DNA of 64,000 bases, taken from assembly GCA_029962745.1 (NCBI GenBank), contig CM057171.1:5269990-5333989 (forward strand), in the 5' to 3' direction. Each line of letters starts with the position of its first letter. The first letter of the stretch is position 1. Shown piece by piece: positions 1-11,679 of the stretch. The notes under the pieces were generated by a model that saw only the letters and a program-made list of their open reading frames with translations, had not been told where the DNA came from and made no database searches. The stretch comes from Echinometra lucunter. Lineage: Eukaryota > Echinodermata > Echinoidea > Camarodonta > Echinometridae. A program made the translations under genes and the position numbers.

Positions 1-981
1 ATAATAAAATGAGACGTTGATAGCATATCATTCTGAGAGGCCTACTTCACCTAAGGTACAAACATTTTGATTTGTATACATGGTAGTGATGTGAACATTA
101 ATGAAAGATTGCTTCATCTTTGAAGGAGTTATAGGCAATATTGCAGTGTAAATCTTTGTCTTCCATCGTGTCATCTAAGTTTTAACTTATTTAACTATTA
201 AAAAGTCAGTTTCTAACCATTTCTGTCTACAGACATGATAGATTCGAGCATTCTGACAAGAACTGTGCATATAAAAGTCAGTATGTTAAAAGGCTAAAGG
301 AGCATTAAACAAATTAATGATCTAAAGTACACGTCGTGGCCTAGTATGCATCAGACTGCAGAAAAATTAGTTCAAACATCCTTCATAATTCTTAAAGGGT
401 GCACCCAATGGGCCGTATCGATAAAACTAGCAAACGCCCAGCAAATGCTTTTTCCAACCTTCTGCTTGTATCTTCAGATATTCCAAATAAGTCATAGCAA
501 GCTAAAAGAAGTAGAAACTTGTTTCTTCAACAGTATGAGCTTACATTCCTATTCAAATTTCCTGAAAATCACAATGAAAGGTTTTGTTCTTGTACAATAA
601 CGCTTGCCCGATTAGGAAATGTCTGTATTAAAAAGAGGAATTTCCTTTCTTCAACAAGCATTTGCTTGATTTTTTGTAAGCTCCTCTCCTAGGAGCTTAC
701 ACTTTTTCTTACAAAAACATGTCCTTTATTAATCTTTATTTTTATATTCCTAATTACCCTCACTTTCTTTTGAATACCATTAGTAAGTTCATACATGCAT
801 CTATCTCCAGTCTCAAAAGTTTGTTATAAAATTGAATATTAAAGCCAGCTTGCTTACATTTAAAAGCAGTAGGTCAAATCGTTTTCTGCATCAAATTTGG
901 AAAGTGAGCGAGGAGTAAAACTTTCGACAAGGCTTACGCATCGGAGCACAAAATCTCCTTTATACATGTATACTATTTTCT
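1..981. other. No gene recognised
   Basis: AT-rich non-coding DNA. The one open frame (346-600) has no recognisable domain or splice context. A 10-bp-stem hairpin, GTAAGCTCCT with its complement, sits at 676-700. Confidence 0.5.
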
Positions 982-984
982 CGA

Positions 985-1240
985 CACTATGAACATGGCG
1001 GACAAAATAAACAACCTCTCATTCTACCCTTCACAATGGTTCTGTAGTCAAAAGAACATCCCTTCACAGCTATTATGTTTGATCATGTAGTTCCAGGTGA
1101 ATATGCATGTGACACCTGTTCCACATATTTTAGACAATAGCAGTGAAGGGATGTTCTTTTGACTGCCAGAACCATTGTGAAGGGTAGAATGAGAGATTGT
1201 TTTATTTCGTCCGCTTTCTTTGTCCGTCATGTTCATAGTG
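985..1240. mobile_element. CACTA-type MITE, copy 1
   Basis: Inverted-repeat element of 256 bp. It begins CACTATGAACATGGCGGACA and ends with the complement, running on through inverted segments that include the CTACCCTTCACAATGG motif. It is flanked by a perfect 3-bp duplication, CGA at 982-984 and 1241-1243. CACTA termini plus a 3-bp target duplication are the signature of the EnSpm/CACTA superfamily. There is no coding capacity, so it is non-autonomous. Two relatives lie at 3899 and 36638. Confidence 0.85.
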
Positions 1241-1430
1241 CGAAGGCATCTTGATCTGATGTTGGAGTGCATAACCCTGTTGTAAACTTTCAAACAATAT
1301 AGCACCTGATAAACAACATACCAATTGATTGATAACTTTTTACTAAGAGCCCATGGAGATGCCAATTAAGAAGAATTTTTGAAGCGTAACGCTGTGCTTG
1401 AGCTATGCCAGGTGTCTCAAAAAAGCTTAA

Positions 1431-3159
1431 AGGAGAATGCAACCCAAACATCAGTGTGCTTCCAGTGAATGAAGAAGAACAAGAAGAGTAATCAGTGAGA
1501 ATTTGAGGAAAATCGGACAGTCTGTTTAAGAGTTATAAACTTTGAAAGTTTAAGTAAATCCTTATTATGGGGATCCTTGGATTGGCAACAATGCCAGCAT
1601 CTGTGATGTCATCGTGGACAACTGTCACAAGCAAGTCATTTTTTATTTAGCACTAAAGCTAAATTCTAAAATGTGTTTTTTTTACATAGAAAAATAAAAT
1701 GTAATGATAAATTACTCATTTTTGGCCTTGTGATGGCAGTATTGCTAATTGAGTTGTATAATGAAATCCTATGTATTTAGTTACTTTAACTAGAAAGGGC
1801 TATAATGTATTCAGCTCTTGCAGGTCCTTTTGTTGTGGGTTCCAGGTTCTAGTAAGAGGTGGAATAAACACTTGACATTCCAAGACCCGCCCGAGGTCTA
1901 TTGATTGTACAGTGCACCTAATTGCTCTGCACAGAGAGTAGGATCACTTTCATTTTGTTACTCTTTGAGAGAGGTTGTATTCTGAGGAGCAAGGAAGAAA
2001 TGACCCTCAGTTTTTGTTAATTTTGGAGGAGTTTTCCTACCCACAATGGTGGGTCCTTTGGTCAGGGAGCTGTGACCCAAGGTCAGCCATTATATTCTGG
2101 GGCTACGTTAGACGCCTTCAGTTACTGTCAGCCCTGAGCCTCGATTTATCCTGAGTTTTCAACCTTGAGTTCTTCTTGAGTTCTTCTCGACGTCATGCGT
2201 CAGGTCGAAAGCACCTAATCTTCGGTGACGCCATTCTTCGACAGTCCTCGAAGATCTTCGGCATTCGTCGATATTCGTCATTCTACGTCATCGGTCTTCA
2301 AGGTCATCGGATATCCGCTACGTCAGTCAATTTGTCGCCATTTTCATCGACATCATTTGGACTGCATCCATGATTAATCAGGGTAGTCCTTTAATTTAAT
2401 AAACCCTTTAATATTGTCCAGACAAATTATTGTTTTTTTCCCATTCCAAAACTGAAATTTTCAACCGATAAAATCAAAGTTAAATTTCTTAAATCATTTG
2501 AAAGTCAATGTCTTCTATATGTGAAATAATATTGCATTGATTGTTGAATTTTCATTGAAAGAAATCTGATTTGGAAACGAAATGATATAGTTGTAATAAA
2601 CAACTTTAAACCGGAATGATTGTTGTGCAGTGCAATTACTTATGCGTACTTTGACTACATCATAGCTCTCTTCACTTTAAAAAAGGATGCTTGGGGTATG
2701 TGAGGTTGTTTATGTGATTTGGGGTGATTGGTGACCCAATCTTTAGGTAAACAAAAACCCAGGTTTGATCCTGACATTCATTTTATACACAGAATTGAAC
2801 ATTTTCTTTATTTTCGAGAAAAATAAATATTCTTTAGAATTAATGTTTTAGTATGCCATTGCTATATCAATTCTGCAAGCATTTTGGGAAGAATTATGTT
2901 GATTCCGGACTCGAAATTTCATATAAATCAATTTTTTTTTTGAAAAATTATGTACAAAATGAATTGAGTTGTCCACGATGACATCACAGATGCTGGTAAA
3001 GTTGCTAATTCAAGGATCCCCATAATAGGGATTTACTGAAACTTTCAAAATTCGTAACTCTTGAACAGATTGTCCGATTTTGCTCAAACTTTCACTGTTT
3101 ACTCTTCTTGGTCATCTTTACTCACTGAGAGCACATTGATGCCTGAGTTGCATTCTCCT
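1431..3159. mobile_element. TTAA-flanked element with long terminal inverted repeats
   Basis: The left end (1431-1623) and right end (about 2968-3159) are inverted copies of about 190 bp. Both carry the shared stretch around CATCTGTGATGTCATCGTGG and the outer motif AGGAGAATGC. TTAA stands immediately outside each end (1427-1430 and 3160-3163), as expected for piggyBac- or Kolobok-type insertion. No transposase frame is visible. The interior (about 1800-2420) looks unrelated to the ends and contains an AATAAA near 2399, so it may hold a second, nested retroelement-like fragment. The superfamily is not decided. Confidence 0.7.
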
Positions 3160-3163
3160 TTAA

Positions 3164-3895
3164 GGGCAGCTTATGAGTACATTGCTTTCGAAAAAGTATT
3201 TTTAAATCACTGGGAGCATTGGGTAAGATCACTGAAATTGGTTAAGTAAGTCCGATTCTATGCCCTTTTATAAGGTCAATTTCAATCTTCCTGCGACCGA
3301 TGAGAATAGAGTTGTGTTGAGAATGGCCTTTATCAGTGCAGCATGTTGCAATGGTTGAGGAAAGCCCGGTGACATGAATGATGCATTTCAAGTCTAAAGA
3401 AACATGTCATAAAGAGGCAGTTTTGGGAAACGGGCACAGGTGACATTGGTATTTTTTCTCCGATAGAAAATGCTTCAAAAATGATATAAAAAATTATAAT
3501 TTTTCTAGGGCAAAGTATGCACCATATAATGAAAATCCGCCTTTCTGGTCTTTGGGACTCAGGCCAAGAAAAATGTCCGGCGACAGTGATCGCATGAGCA
3601 TTTCCTTGGGCATTATAGCTATTACAGTTCAAACTTTGTTACATTATCAACACACTTCATGATATCCACCTTTTGATTCCACTGCATACCCTACTTTAGT
3701 CCCCAACAGTATACCTGCAGTCAGGAATGTCCTTCTATTCAAGAGTTCGTTAAAAGGGGACAGTTACTCCATCCTTTCACAAAAATATCAGCGCTTGACT
3801 CACAAGCATTTTTCGTTTGGAATTTAAAACGAAAGTGACCTCTTTGATACCCACAGGAATATAACCATTAACATCGTATTACTTCTCCGATACAG
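3164..3895. other. No gene recognised
   Basis: Non-coding stretch between two transposon remnants. Only short chance open frames are present, with no repeat that I could delimit. Confidence 0.45.
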
Positions 3896-3898
3896 ATA

Positions 3899-4169
3899 CA
3901 CTATAAATATGACGGACAAAGAAATCGGACAAAAAACAACAACCCCTCATTCTACCCTTCACAATGGTTCTGGTGGTCAAAAGAACATCCCTTCACCGCT
4001 ATTGTTCTAAAATATGTGGAACAGGTGTCACATGCATATTCACCTGGAACTACATGATTAAACATAATAGCGGTGAAGGGATGTTCTATTGACTACCAGA
4101 GCCATTGTGAAAGGTAGAATGAGAGGTTGTTTATTTTGTCCGCTTTCTTTGTCCGCCATGTTCATAGTG
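3899..4169. mobile_element. CACTA-type MITE, copy 2
   Basis: Same family as 985-1240, 271 bp, starting CACTATAAATATGACGGACA and ending in CCATGTTCATAGTG. Its own 3-bp duplication, ATA, is at 3896-3898 and 4170-4172. The central part matches copy 1 (ACCTGGAACTACATGAT in one copy, its complement in the other), so the core lies in the opposite orientation relative to the ends. Confidence 0.85.
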
Positions 4170-4280
4170 ATAAGCTGAATGAGCTTCTATTTAAAGGTAC
4201 ATTAGTCGATTCTTTCCACTTCAGTCTCTGTATTGATGAATCCGGTTTCAAAACACTGTAACTCATGTCGGCCATAACTG

Positions 4281-4299
4281 GGGGGGGGGGGGGGGGGAC
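4281..4299. repeat. Poly(G) tract
   Basis: Homopolymer run of about 19 G in otherwise AT-rich sequence; one of more than a dozen such runs of at least 10 G or C in the window. Confidence 0.9.
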
Positions 4300-4520
4300 T
4301 TCCAAAGAAGAACAAAAACTGATTCAATGGGTTGTGCAATGAGCCAGGTGCGTTGCTATGTCAGTGCATAAATTATCTTTTATTAGGCATACTTGAAGCA
4401 CCCCAGTTAGAAATTAACATAAGAAACAGCACCCAAACCGAATTGGTCTATTGCCAGATTGCAGGAAGCCATGTGTATTGTCACAGGGTCATCCCTTGAA
4501 TAACATTGAGGACATTAAAT

Positions 4521-4622
4521 GCTTGAACAGATTTTGTCCGATTTTGCTCAAACTTTCACTGTTTACTCTTTCTCGCTCCTTTTCATTCACTGAAAGCACT
4601 GATGCCGGGGTTCCATTTTCCT
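4521..4622. mobile_element. Solo end of the TTAA element
   Basis: About 100 bp resembling the right terminal repeat at 3060-3159 (GATTTTGCTCAAACTTTCAC is shared), ending in TTTCC next to TTAA at 4623-4626. The opposite end is missing, so this is a fragment. Confidence 0.6.
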
Positions 4623-4896
4623 TTAAAGTGATTACACAATGGTATTTTTTATATATATGATCGAGAATAGAATTCTAAGAAGAATAACATTGAAAATTTG
4701 ATGATTTTCAATCGAAATCCATGCATTTGGGCTAATTTTCTCATCATGCTCATAAAAAGTCGAGAGTTGACCAAAAAATTTGATTATGAGGTATGACGTA
4801 AAAGTGGGTACCCAGCTTCGCGCATAGAAGTTGGGCTGTGCGCTAGACTGTACAATATTATACCTTGCGCGCATTTTGCTTAGAATTGCGCGAAAA

Positions 4897-4937
4897 GGTA
4901 CCCACTTTGACGTCATTTTGACGTCAAAGTGGGTACC
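4897..4937. repeat. Perfect 41-bp palindrome with two TGACGTCA sites
   Basis: The arms GGTACCCACTTTGACGTCA and its exact complement are separated by TTT. Each arm contains TGACGTCA, the cAMP-response-element core. A partial third copy of the arm is at about 4799-4814. It may be a MITE end or a binding site; no gene start is visible nearby. Confidence 0.6.
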
Positions 4938-4939
4938 CA

Positions 4940-6580
4940 GTTGGAACGGGGTCACAGCTGAGAGTAAAAAATATCCTGAAATCTTACCACATTTCGGGGT
5001 TTCCTTGGCAACACGACTTTTAAAAAAAAATAGGCAGATGATTTTCTGCTAATAAAATCACGCTCTTTTAAATGAACCAACATTGTTTCAGCATTGGGTA
5101 CCCCCTTTAATCATGTTAAACCATTGGTCCGCATGCGCTACGTGCAAACAATGTACTGGTTTGTATCACAAGGTCTAGCATACCCTGGTACTTATACAAT
5201 TTTCTTCAAATGAAATGTACTCTTCGACAGAGACACAAGTGCAAATTTCTTGGAAAAAATGGCATTATTTTGAGAAGTCACAGCGAATAATGGCCCTCTT
5301 CATGCAAGTCTATGAGTGTGATAGACATTTGATTATTCTATTTGGATTTTATTCTTGCTCAAGAGCAATAATATAATACAAATTAGTACGACCTCTGATC
5401 ATTATGTTGGCATGTTTGATAAGCCAAGTTTATTTGCCTTCTAGGTGCACCCTCTCCAATACAGGTTTGTCTGCCAAAACTATCACGCACATGATAAGAT
5501 TTAGTATGATTTCTTGGGTTTGGGGCACAGTGGCATTTATATTTCTTATTACATGTATTACCTAATTTGAGAAAAAGAATACATTTCCAACTAATATTGA
5601 AATGGAATATTTGTTTTCTGCATGGAGGCACTTATCCATCGTTTGAACTGCTGATAAAATAAACACACATTCTCAGCCTGGTAACATAAAGTTAAGGAAA
5701 TACAGTTATGTCTTGAGCATAAGATGCTTCTTTTGAAAACCACCTGTACTTGAGCGACGAAAAAGCAATATTTCAATCAAATGGCGTTTTTAAGGACTAC
5801 ATCCGCGACATCTTTCAGGCAAAATGATATTTCACTAGTTTCTTGTGGAAACAAAATTTAAGGAAACTGGCAGAGAGTTTACTTTTGAACTGTTTTTCAT
5901 GCAAAGACCTGCTTGTAATAGATAAGTAAAAAGAAAAAAGAGCAACAGCAACAACTGCAAGATAAACAAACAAAAAATAAATTAATAAATAGAAAATGAA
6001 AAAAAATCAATGATTAAAATATTAAATTGTATGATAACTATAGCTGAAAATGACATTCCCAGAAAAGAGCAATGCACGTGACTGTATGATGACAAAGCTA
6101 TGCGAGAGCTATCCCCTGGACTATCACCCAACAGCAAACATTTACTTCACTATTACCATGACATGATTACCCCTGGACTATTACACCCTTATCATCCCTG
6201 GAGAAAAACTGGAGTACCTCTCCTTAATCACCTGCAGGCTATTATATCAGTTTATTCACCCCGGGAGCACTGCCGCCTCCACAAGGAGGTGGCTTGTTTT
6301 AGAAATGAGACTTTTTCCGGTGATTATGTCATCGAATACTGGTTATCTTATCGTGCTTGTGGGGCAGCTTGTCCGGGTCTATAGTCGTCCGGGTATTGTC
6401 TTCAGATATAGTAGTCCCAAGCTCTCTTGCATAAAAGTTGCGATTAAACGCATCAGGAAATTAAACCGAAGTTCCAAATACTCAATCCTGACTGCGTGTG
6501 GTAAACCAGAATGGTACCTTGATTTAACTGTCAAATATGACGCGGATTAAAGTAAAAATCACATAATAATAATAAGGTCA
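4940..6580. other. No gene recognised
   Basis: Non-coding sequence with A-rich stretches around 5930-6010. The short frames at 6100-6550 show no domain, no splice-site pattern and no conserved composition. Confidence 0.45.
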
Positions 6581-6584
6581 AATG

Positions 6585-6703
6585 TGACCAGGAAACAAGT
6601 CTTCGTGACCCTATTCCGGGTCATTTTTTGACCCGAAATGGAGTGTGGCCCCAACAGACTATTTTCCCCGGTCAATCGGACCCGGAATTTTTTAAGAGTG
6701 TAC
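6585..6703. mobile_element. Transposon end fragment
   Basis: Ends in TTTTTTAAGAGTGTA, the complement of the TACACTCTTAAA type of terminus seen on the element at 31381. It includes a small hairpin (CGGGTCA/TGACCCG near 6617-6639). The opposite terminus is not found. Confidence 0.35.
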
Positions 6704-7067
6704 GCCCTTCGCTGGTTACAATGGTAGAATTATTTGTCTGATCGGGACATTACTGGTGCTTCGCCCCCATTCGGCGCCATCCTTATAGCTTTCTATCAAC
6801 ACATTTCTTTCCGGGAAGGAAGACGACTATTTATGTTGTGAAATTAATGACATCACTGTTTGTACAGATATTGAATGCAAACAACAGATTTGGAATAACA
6901 ACCTCTTTTTATGAAACGCCATATACGACAGATCTCGAGTCACATCAAAACACTACTCGAGGCTAAAGTACCACCCCGACATGCCTAGAATAACCTCCAA
7001 GGCGGGTCAACTCTTGCCCTATGATACCTAATAATATTCAGGGCGCGGTGCAGAAGCAATACCACTC

Positions 7068-7123
7068 TCCCCCCCCCCCCCCCCCCCTCCCCCACTCCAT
7101 TCAGATTATTTATTTTTTACTCT

Positions 7124-7161
<38 letters not shown>

Positions 7162-7243
7162 TCTCTTTCTCTCTCTCTCTCGCTCTCTCTCTTTCTCTCT
7201 CTCTCTCTCTTTCTCTCTCCCTCTCTTTCTCTCTCCCTCTCTT
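7068..7243. repeat. Poly(C) plus (CT)n microsatellite
   Basis: About 19 C followed after a short spacer by more than 120 bp of CT with scattered TTTCT and CCCT variants. The open frame across it is an artefact of the repeat. Confidence 0.95.
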
Positions 7244-7249
7244 GGAATT

Positions 7250-8818
7250 GGAAATAAAACTAACTATCCGAAAATGTTCAACTGGGAATTACCGGGAATC
7301 CCATCAGTCATTCAAAAGGCTCATGTAACGGATGCTGTGTTTACCGAAAAATCAACATTTAAAACAAAAATTTTCAGATATTTTTAGCCATTCTTTTTCT
7401 TTTTCGCCTGTGGATCGCGCCATATAAGGTAAAATTGAGGTTAGAAAGTCTTACCGATAACGTCATGGTAAAAATATGAAAACAATGAAACTTTTCAAGC
7501 ATGTCAATTTCATTCTTTTCAATTCTTTAAATCTTTCGCAATTCAGCCTCTGGCGCTCGACGATGAAATTATCATAAAACCTTCAATTCAATTCATAGCT
7601 AGCAAAGCAAAAAGAATTGCCTGTATCTCCCGTTCCATTACAAACCTTTCCTAACGTTAACTGCCCTTCGATCTTGCGAGCAATTATCCAACTATTTATC
7701 CCACTATCCATCATAATCACCTTGACAGTTGTGCCCGTGCATGCTGTCTCTATATTAAACAAATACATTATGACCCCGATTATGACAAATATAAATGTAA
7801 TATAAGTGTATAAAGATGCAACCGATATGATGAAAGAAGCATTGTCATGCTTGTACTTTGTTCAATAACATCAACAGTTTGATTCATTAGAAGTGATTGA
7901 CCTCGGCGACAGTGATTTTGGTTGTAGATCTAATGCAAACAAGATAATGTAATTTACACAACATGATGAGAGTACATAAATAGACCAATTCCATCTCCGA
8001 TTTATGTATTTAGCCCTCTATCGGCGACGGGATAGCTTCGCTGGCCGCGATTGGCTCTGTTCAAAAAATTAATGAAAGATATAAGATATGCCCCGATATT
8101 GTTTCATTAACTTTCTTCTAGATCAATAAAATAAAGCATGGATACATGGGTAGATGACGTAAGACAATGGCCATATCTGACGATGAAGGTATGATGTATT
8201 TTTGTACTTTCGTTAATTTTTCCCCTTAGTTTTGTTAGGAGTACGGTTTCTCACACAAACAGGTTTCATGAATCAAAGGCGAGTGAATTTTGCAATTAGT
8301 TAGCTTCCAATTTTTAAGCTTTCTCCAATTGTTGTCGCATTTGAGCATCGCACAGCTGCTACCTGAACTTCCCTGATTATTCCTCACTGCAAACATTAAA
8401 ATAAATCTGCATATGTTGGTCCAAAATAGAAAAAGTCGAACGAATGTACATAACGCGCTATTGACTTATGTACTGTAAAAGATGGGTACACACCGCAGTA
8501 TGGCGACCAGTCTGCTGCCATCTCGCGTTGCGGGATTGGTCTATATTATGTAGAAATGAAGGCGGACACACATTTCCGCCAAGAGGATTCGCTTCTCCTG
8601 TCCTATCGTCAGGCAGGACAATTACCCTGATCTTATAGACAAAGTCGGTTTCAAAACATTGTAGTTTATGTTAGCCCTAACCGGGGGACTTCCAAAAGTC
8701 AGAAAGAAAAGATGATGCAATGAGTACGGTCCGTTTAGAACTGATGTTGGTACTTTTGTTAGGCATGCTTGAAGCCCTGCATTTAGACATAAGCATGGAA
8801 AAAGAGCACCCAAACTGA
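7250..8818. other. No confident gene; one weak exon candidate
   Basis: Mostly non-coding. At 8138-8188 an ATG opens 17 codons (MDTWVDDVRQWPYLTMK) that end at a GTATGA donor-like site. The opening resembles, from memory, N-termini of YqaJ/SWIM-type transposon-associated proteins that begin M-x-x-W-x-D-D-x-x-x-W-P. No downstream exon is seen, so it is not called as a gene. Confidence 0.3.
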
Positions 8819-8822
8819 ACAG

Positions 8823-9128
8823 GGGGTGTTTCACAAAGACCTAAGATTGACTAAAATCACACTTAACTATGGCTGGTCATTCATGCCACCCTTTTCTTTC
8901 ACCATGGATCTCTCAAAGTATTTGCAAATCATGGTCGGAAATCTGCAGTATGGACACATTCTTATAATTCATTGATGAAGAAAAAAAAACCAAAAAACAA
9001 AAAGTAAATTCTACAAATATGAGACGATGATTTGCGCATCCCTTGAGAGACCGATGGTGAAAACAAACTGTGGAATGAATGGCCGGCTATAGTTAAGTGT
9101 GATTTGAGTCACTCTTGTGAAACACCCC
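8823..9128. mobile_element. Harbinger-like MITE with CAG target duplication
   Basis: The 306-bp inverted-repeat element begins GGGGTGTTTCACAAAGA and ends TCTTGTGAAACACCCC. The inner arms (CACACTTAACTATGGC and GCTATAGTTAAGTGTG) continue the symmetry. It is flanked by CAG at 8820-8822 and 9129-9131. A CWG triplet duplication is typical of PIF/Harbinger elements. No coding capacity. Confidence 0.75.
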
Positions 9129-9197
9129 CAGGTCTGTCATGTCTAGCCAAGCTGACCTCATGAACCTGACATCATTACATATATCACGTTCTACCAT

Positions 9198-9519
9198 GGA
9201 GGTGTTCATTAAAGCTGTTCGTAAAGTTGCGCATGACTTTACGAAGGACTTCAATGTAAAGTGCCAAATGGGATGCCCAAAGTTTTTCCTGACGTTTTAA
9301 CAAAGTGTGATTGCATTTCCCATTATCTCAATTAAATTGTGACAAAATTTATACTTCGTTATGAAAAAGTTTGTGAACAGTAATAATGTTAATCTACGTC
9401 TGCATATTTTACATAAAGTTGACGTGATTTATGATGACTTAGAATTCCATTTGGCTTGCCATATTCAAGTCATTCGCAAAGTCATTAGTACCTTTACGAA
9501 CAGCTTTATGAAACACCCC
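9198..9519. mobile_element. MITE-like inverted repeat
   Basis: The left end GGTGTTCATTAAAGCTG is mirrored by CAGCTTTATGAAACACC, with further inverted TACGAA/TTCGTA segments. About 320 bp. Its ends resemble the GGTGTTTCAC end of the element at 8823, so the two may be related. Target duplication not clear. Confidence 0.6.
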
Positions 9520-9699
9520 AAGGTATACCTATCTACTTCTCTTAAGTTTGGAGTGTCAAATGTAAATTATATGGATTAATGTAATAACGTCGTTACATAA
9601 TTAGTATTTTGTGTATCTATTATTATTTTTTAATTTATTTTGTATTATGTATCATTTCCCTTGATTTGATATAAATAAAGGTGATGTTGAAATAAAAAT

Positions 9700-9849
9700 T
9701 ATCACTATCATGATCATTATCATTCTTTTTATTATTATAATTACTATTTTTATCATTATCATTATCATCCATATTATAATCTATATCGTTATCATTATCA
9801 TCATTATTACCTCTTTCTTCTTATTATCATTATTACTATTATTATCATT

Positions 9850-9899
<50 letters not shown>

Positions 9900-9935
9900 T
9901 TTTATTCTTTTCATCTTCATCATGATTATCATGGA
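9700..9935. repeat. (ATT)n/(ATC)n microsatellite
   Basis: Degenerate ATT/ATC array with a pure (ATC)n core near 9850-9898. It directly follows an AATAAA-containing sequence (9672-9700) that resembles a retroposon 3' end. Confidence 0.9.
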
Positions 9936-10805
9936 ATTATAAAAAGATAACTCTACGTAATTACTAACATATTGCAAAAGGACATCAGGGCCACAGCTCG
10001 ACTATTATCCCGAAATGTTTTGACTTGGATGTACATAATGTAACACTCGCTGATTTTTGTTGATGAAATGATGACTGATAATATTTTGATAGCGTTGATT
10101 GGCGAGTGTCACTTAAAATCATACAATAGTCTCCAGCCACGAAATGATACAACAGAAGCGTTTTCATCAGTTTCTGGATCTATTCATTAGTCAAACTAGA
10201 GATTAACATTAATTTTAAGATCCTACAGCTCCTCTCTCAACGGTAGAGAGGGCCATGAAAAACCCCTAATAACTAATGACATCTCTTTTTTTATATAATG
10301 TATATGAATAAACATGAAGGACTTCGTGGTGGTTTCTTACATTGGTCAGATTGGGGATTGCTAAATATTCACTAGGTAATTAGTGATTAGAATTGCATAA
10401 CAAATGAGTAACCCTCACAAAGAGAGAGAGAGGGGGGGGGGGGGTAGAGAGAGAGATGTCACTGACTTCAGGGTTATCTTGTCAAATAAACGAAATGATA
10501 ATTCTACGAGTAAATAATCACAGTGAAGATTATTAACAGTGCAAGTATAAAAGACAAGCGAAAGTGTTACCAGTCAGATACAAAATACAATAATTATACC
10601 TGAAGATTCTGAATGACCACAGAGATTAGTAACACAATGGATGAGTATTTTTGGTACTTAACGATTGCCGGTGTTCTGACAGATCGCCCAAGTAGACAAA
10701 TTACAGTGTGCAAATACTAGGAAAAGTAGAGAGCAATTGTCCAAACCAAAAGGTCTATTTTCAGTCTTACAATAATAATCAATAGCGCAGGCGTAAATTC
10801 CCTTT
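9936..10805. other. No gene recognised
   Basis: Non-coding. Contains a (GA)n/poly(G) tract at about 10420-10455. Confidence 0.45.
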
Positions 10806-10912
10806 CGATGAGTGGGGGGGGGGGGGGGGGGGGAGGGGATGATCGTCTCGAAATCTTTGTTTTTTCTAGCGCGAACTCAGCAAAAGTACACACTTTTTTT
10901 CTCTTTTTATGG

Positions 10913-11670
10913 GGTGGGGCGGAGGTGAGGGTGCCTCCTTTGATCCGTATAATGGATACACCACCTAGACATCACCGCTTATACCCCCTCTCCCCCCCCC
11001 CCCCCCCCCCCACTCACCCACGAATCCGACACCACTCTGCCAGATGCACTGGCGTAAATCCACTTTGAGGAGAGGGGGGGGGGGTTATGATCGACTTTTT
11101 TTCTGTCGAACTCACACTTAAGTATAAACACACACCCTCACCAACCGCACAGACCCCCTCACACACATTTTAATATTTGCGAGCTAGCGAAGCGAGAGAG
11201 CCAAAAATAACCACTTTTTCTGGTTTTTAATCGCATTTTCATATAGAAATTCTTAATATGATGGTCATTTACGACAGATCAAAATTTTGCTAATTGATTA
11301 ATCAAAATATAATTTCTTCCTTTAAAAGTGTGTGGGGATATTTGTACACGCCATCCCCCGCCCCTCTCAAAGGTGGGTTATATATTCCCCCCCCCCCATC
11401 CCCCGGGATTTACGCCAATGGCCAGATGTCATGCAGGCAGCCTTGCAGCGCCGCAGCTTCTTGTACAGCTGTGGTCGTGAGGTGAGGGTGCCCCCTTTGA
11501 TCCCGTATAATGGATACACCGCCCAGACACCACCGCTTGAATACCCCCTCTCCCCCACCCAGTCACCCACGAATCTGACACCGCTCTGCCAGATGTCATG
11601 CAGGTAGCCTTGCAGCGCCGCGCCGCAGCGAGACACATCCTTCAGCGTTTCTTCTTGTACAGCTGTGGTC
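10913..11670. repeat. Tandem duplication of a ~200-bp unit, first unit split by a MITE
   Basis: Unit 1 (10913-11046 plus 11421-11475) and unit 2 (about 11476-11670) share long stretches: GAGGTGAGGGTGCC, ATAATGGATACACC, CTCTGCCAGATGTCATGCAG and GCCTTGCAGCGCCGC. In unit 1 the sequence is interrupted at GCCAGATG by the element at 11047-11420; in unit 2 it is continuous. The unit includes pyrimidine/poly(C) tracts. I see no convincing gene in it on either strand. Confidence 0.75.
11047..11420. mobile_element. hAT-like MITE with perfect 8-bp target duplication
   Basis: The ends CACTGGCGTAAATCC and GGATTTACGCCAATG are imperfect inverted repeats. GCCAGATG flanks both sides exactly (11039-11046 and 11421-11428). 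The uninterrupted site is present in the neighbouring tandem unit (11588-11595), which fixes the borders. An 8-bp duplication points to the hAT superfamily. Related copies: 23919-24257 (full length), 22548-22600 (left part), 29445-29557 (right part) and probably the stretch at 10790-10850. Confidence 0.85.
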
Positions 11671-11679
11671 GTGACAGGG

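Noticed and set aside
1048..1365. 105-codon minus-strand frame
   Set aside because: Covers most of a CACTA-type MITE; no domain.
7068..7257. CRISPR-like or coding interpretation of regular repeats
   Set aside because: Repeats are mono-, di- and trinucleotide microsatellites without unique spacers; the sequence is eukaryotic.
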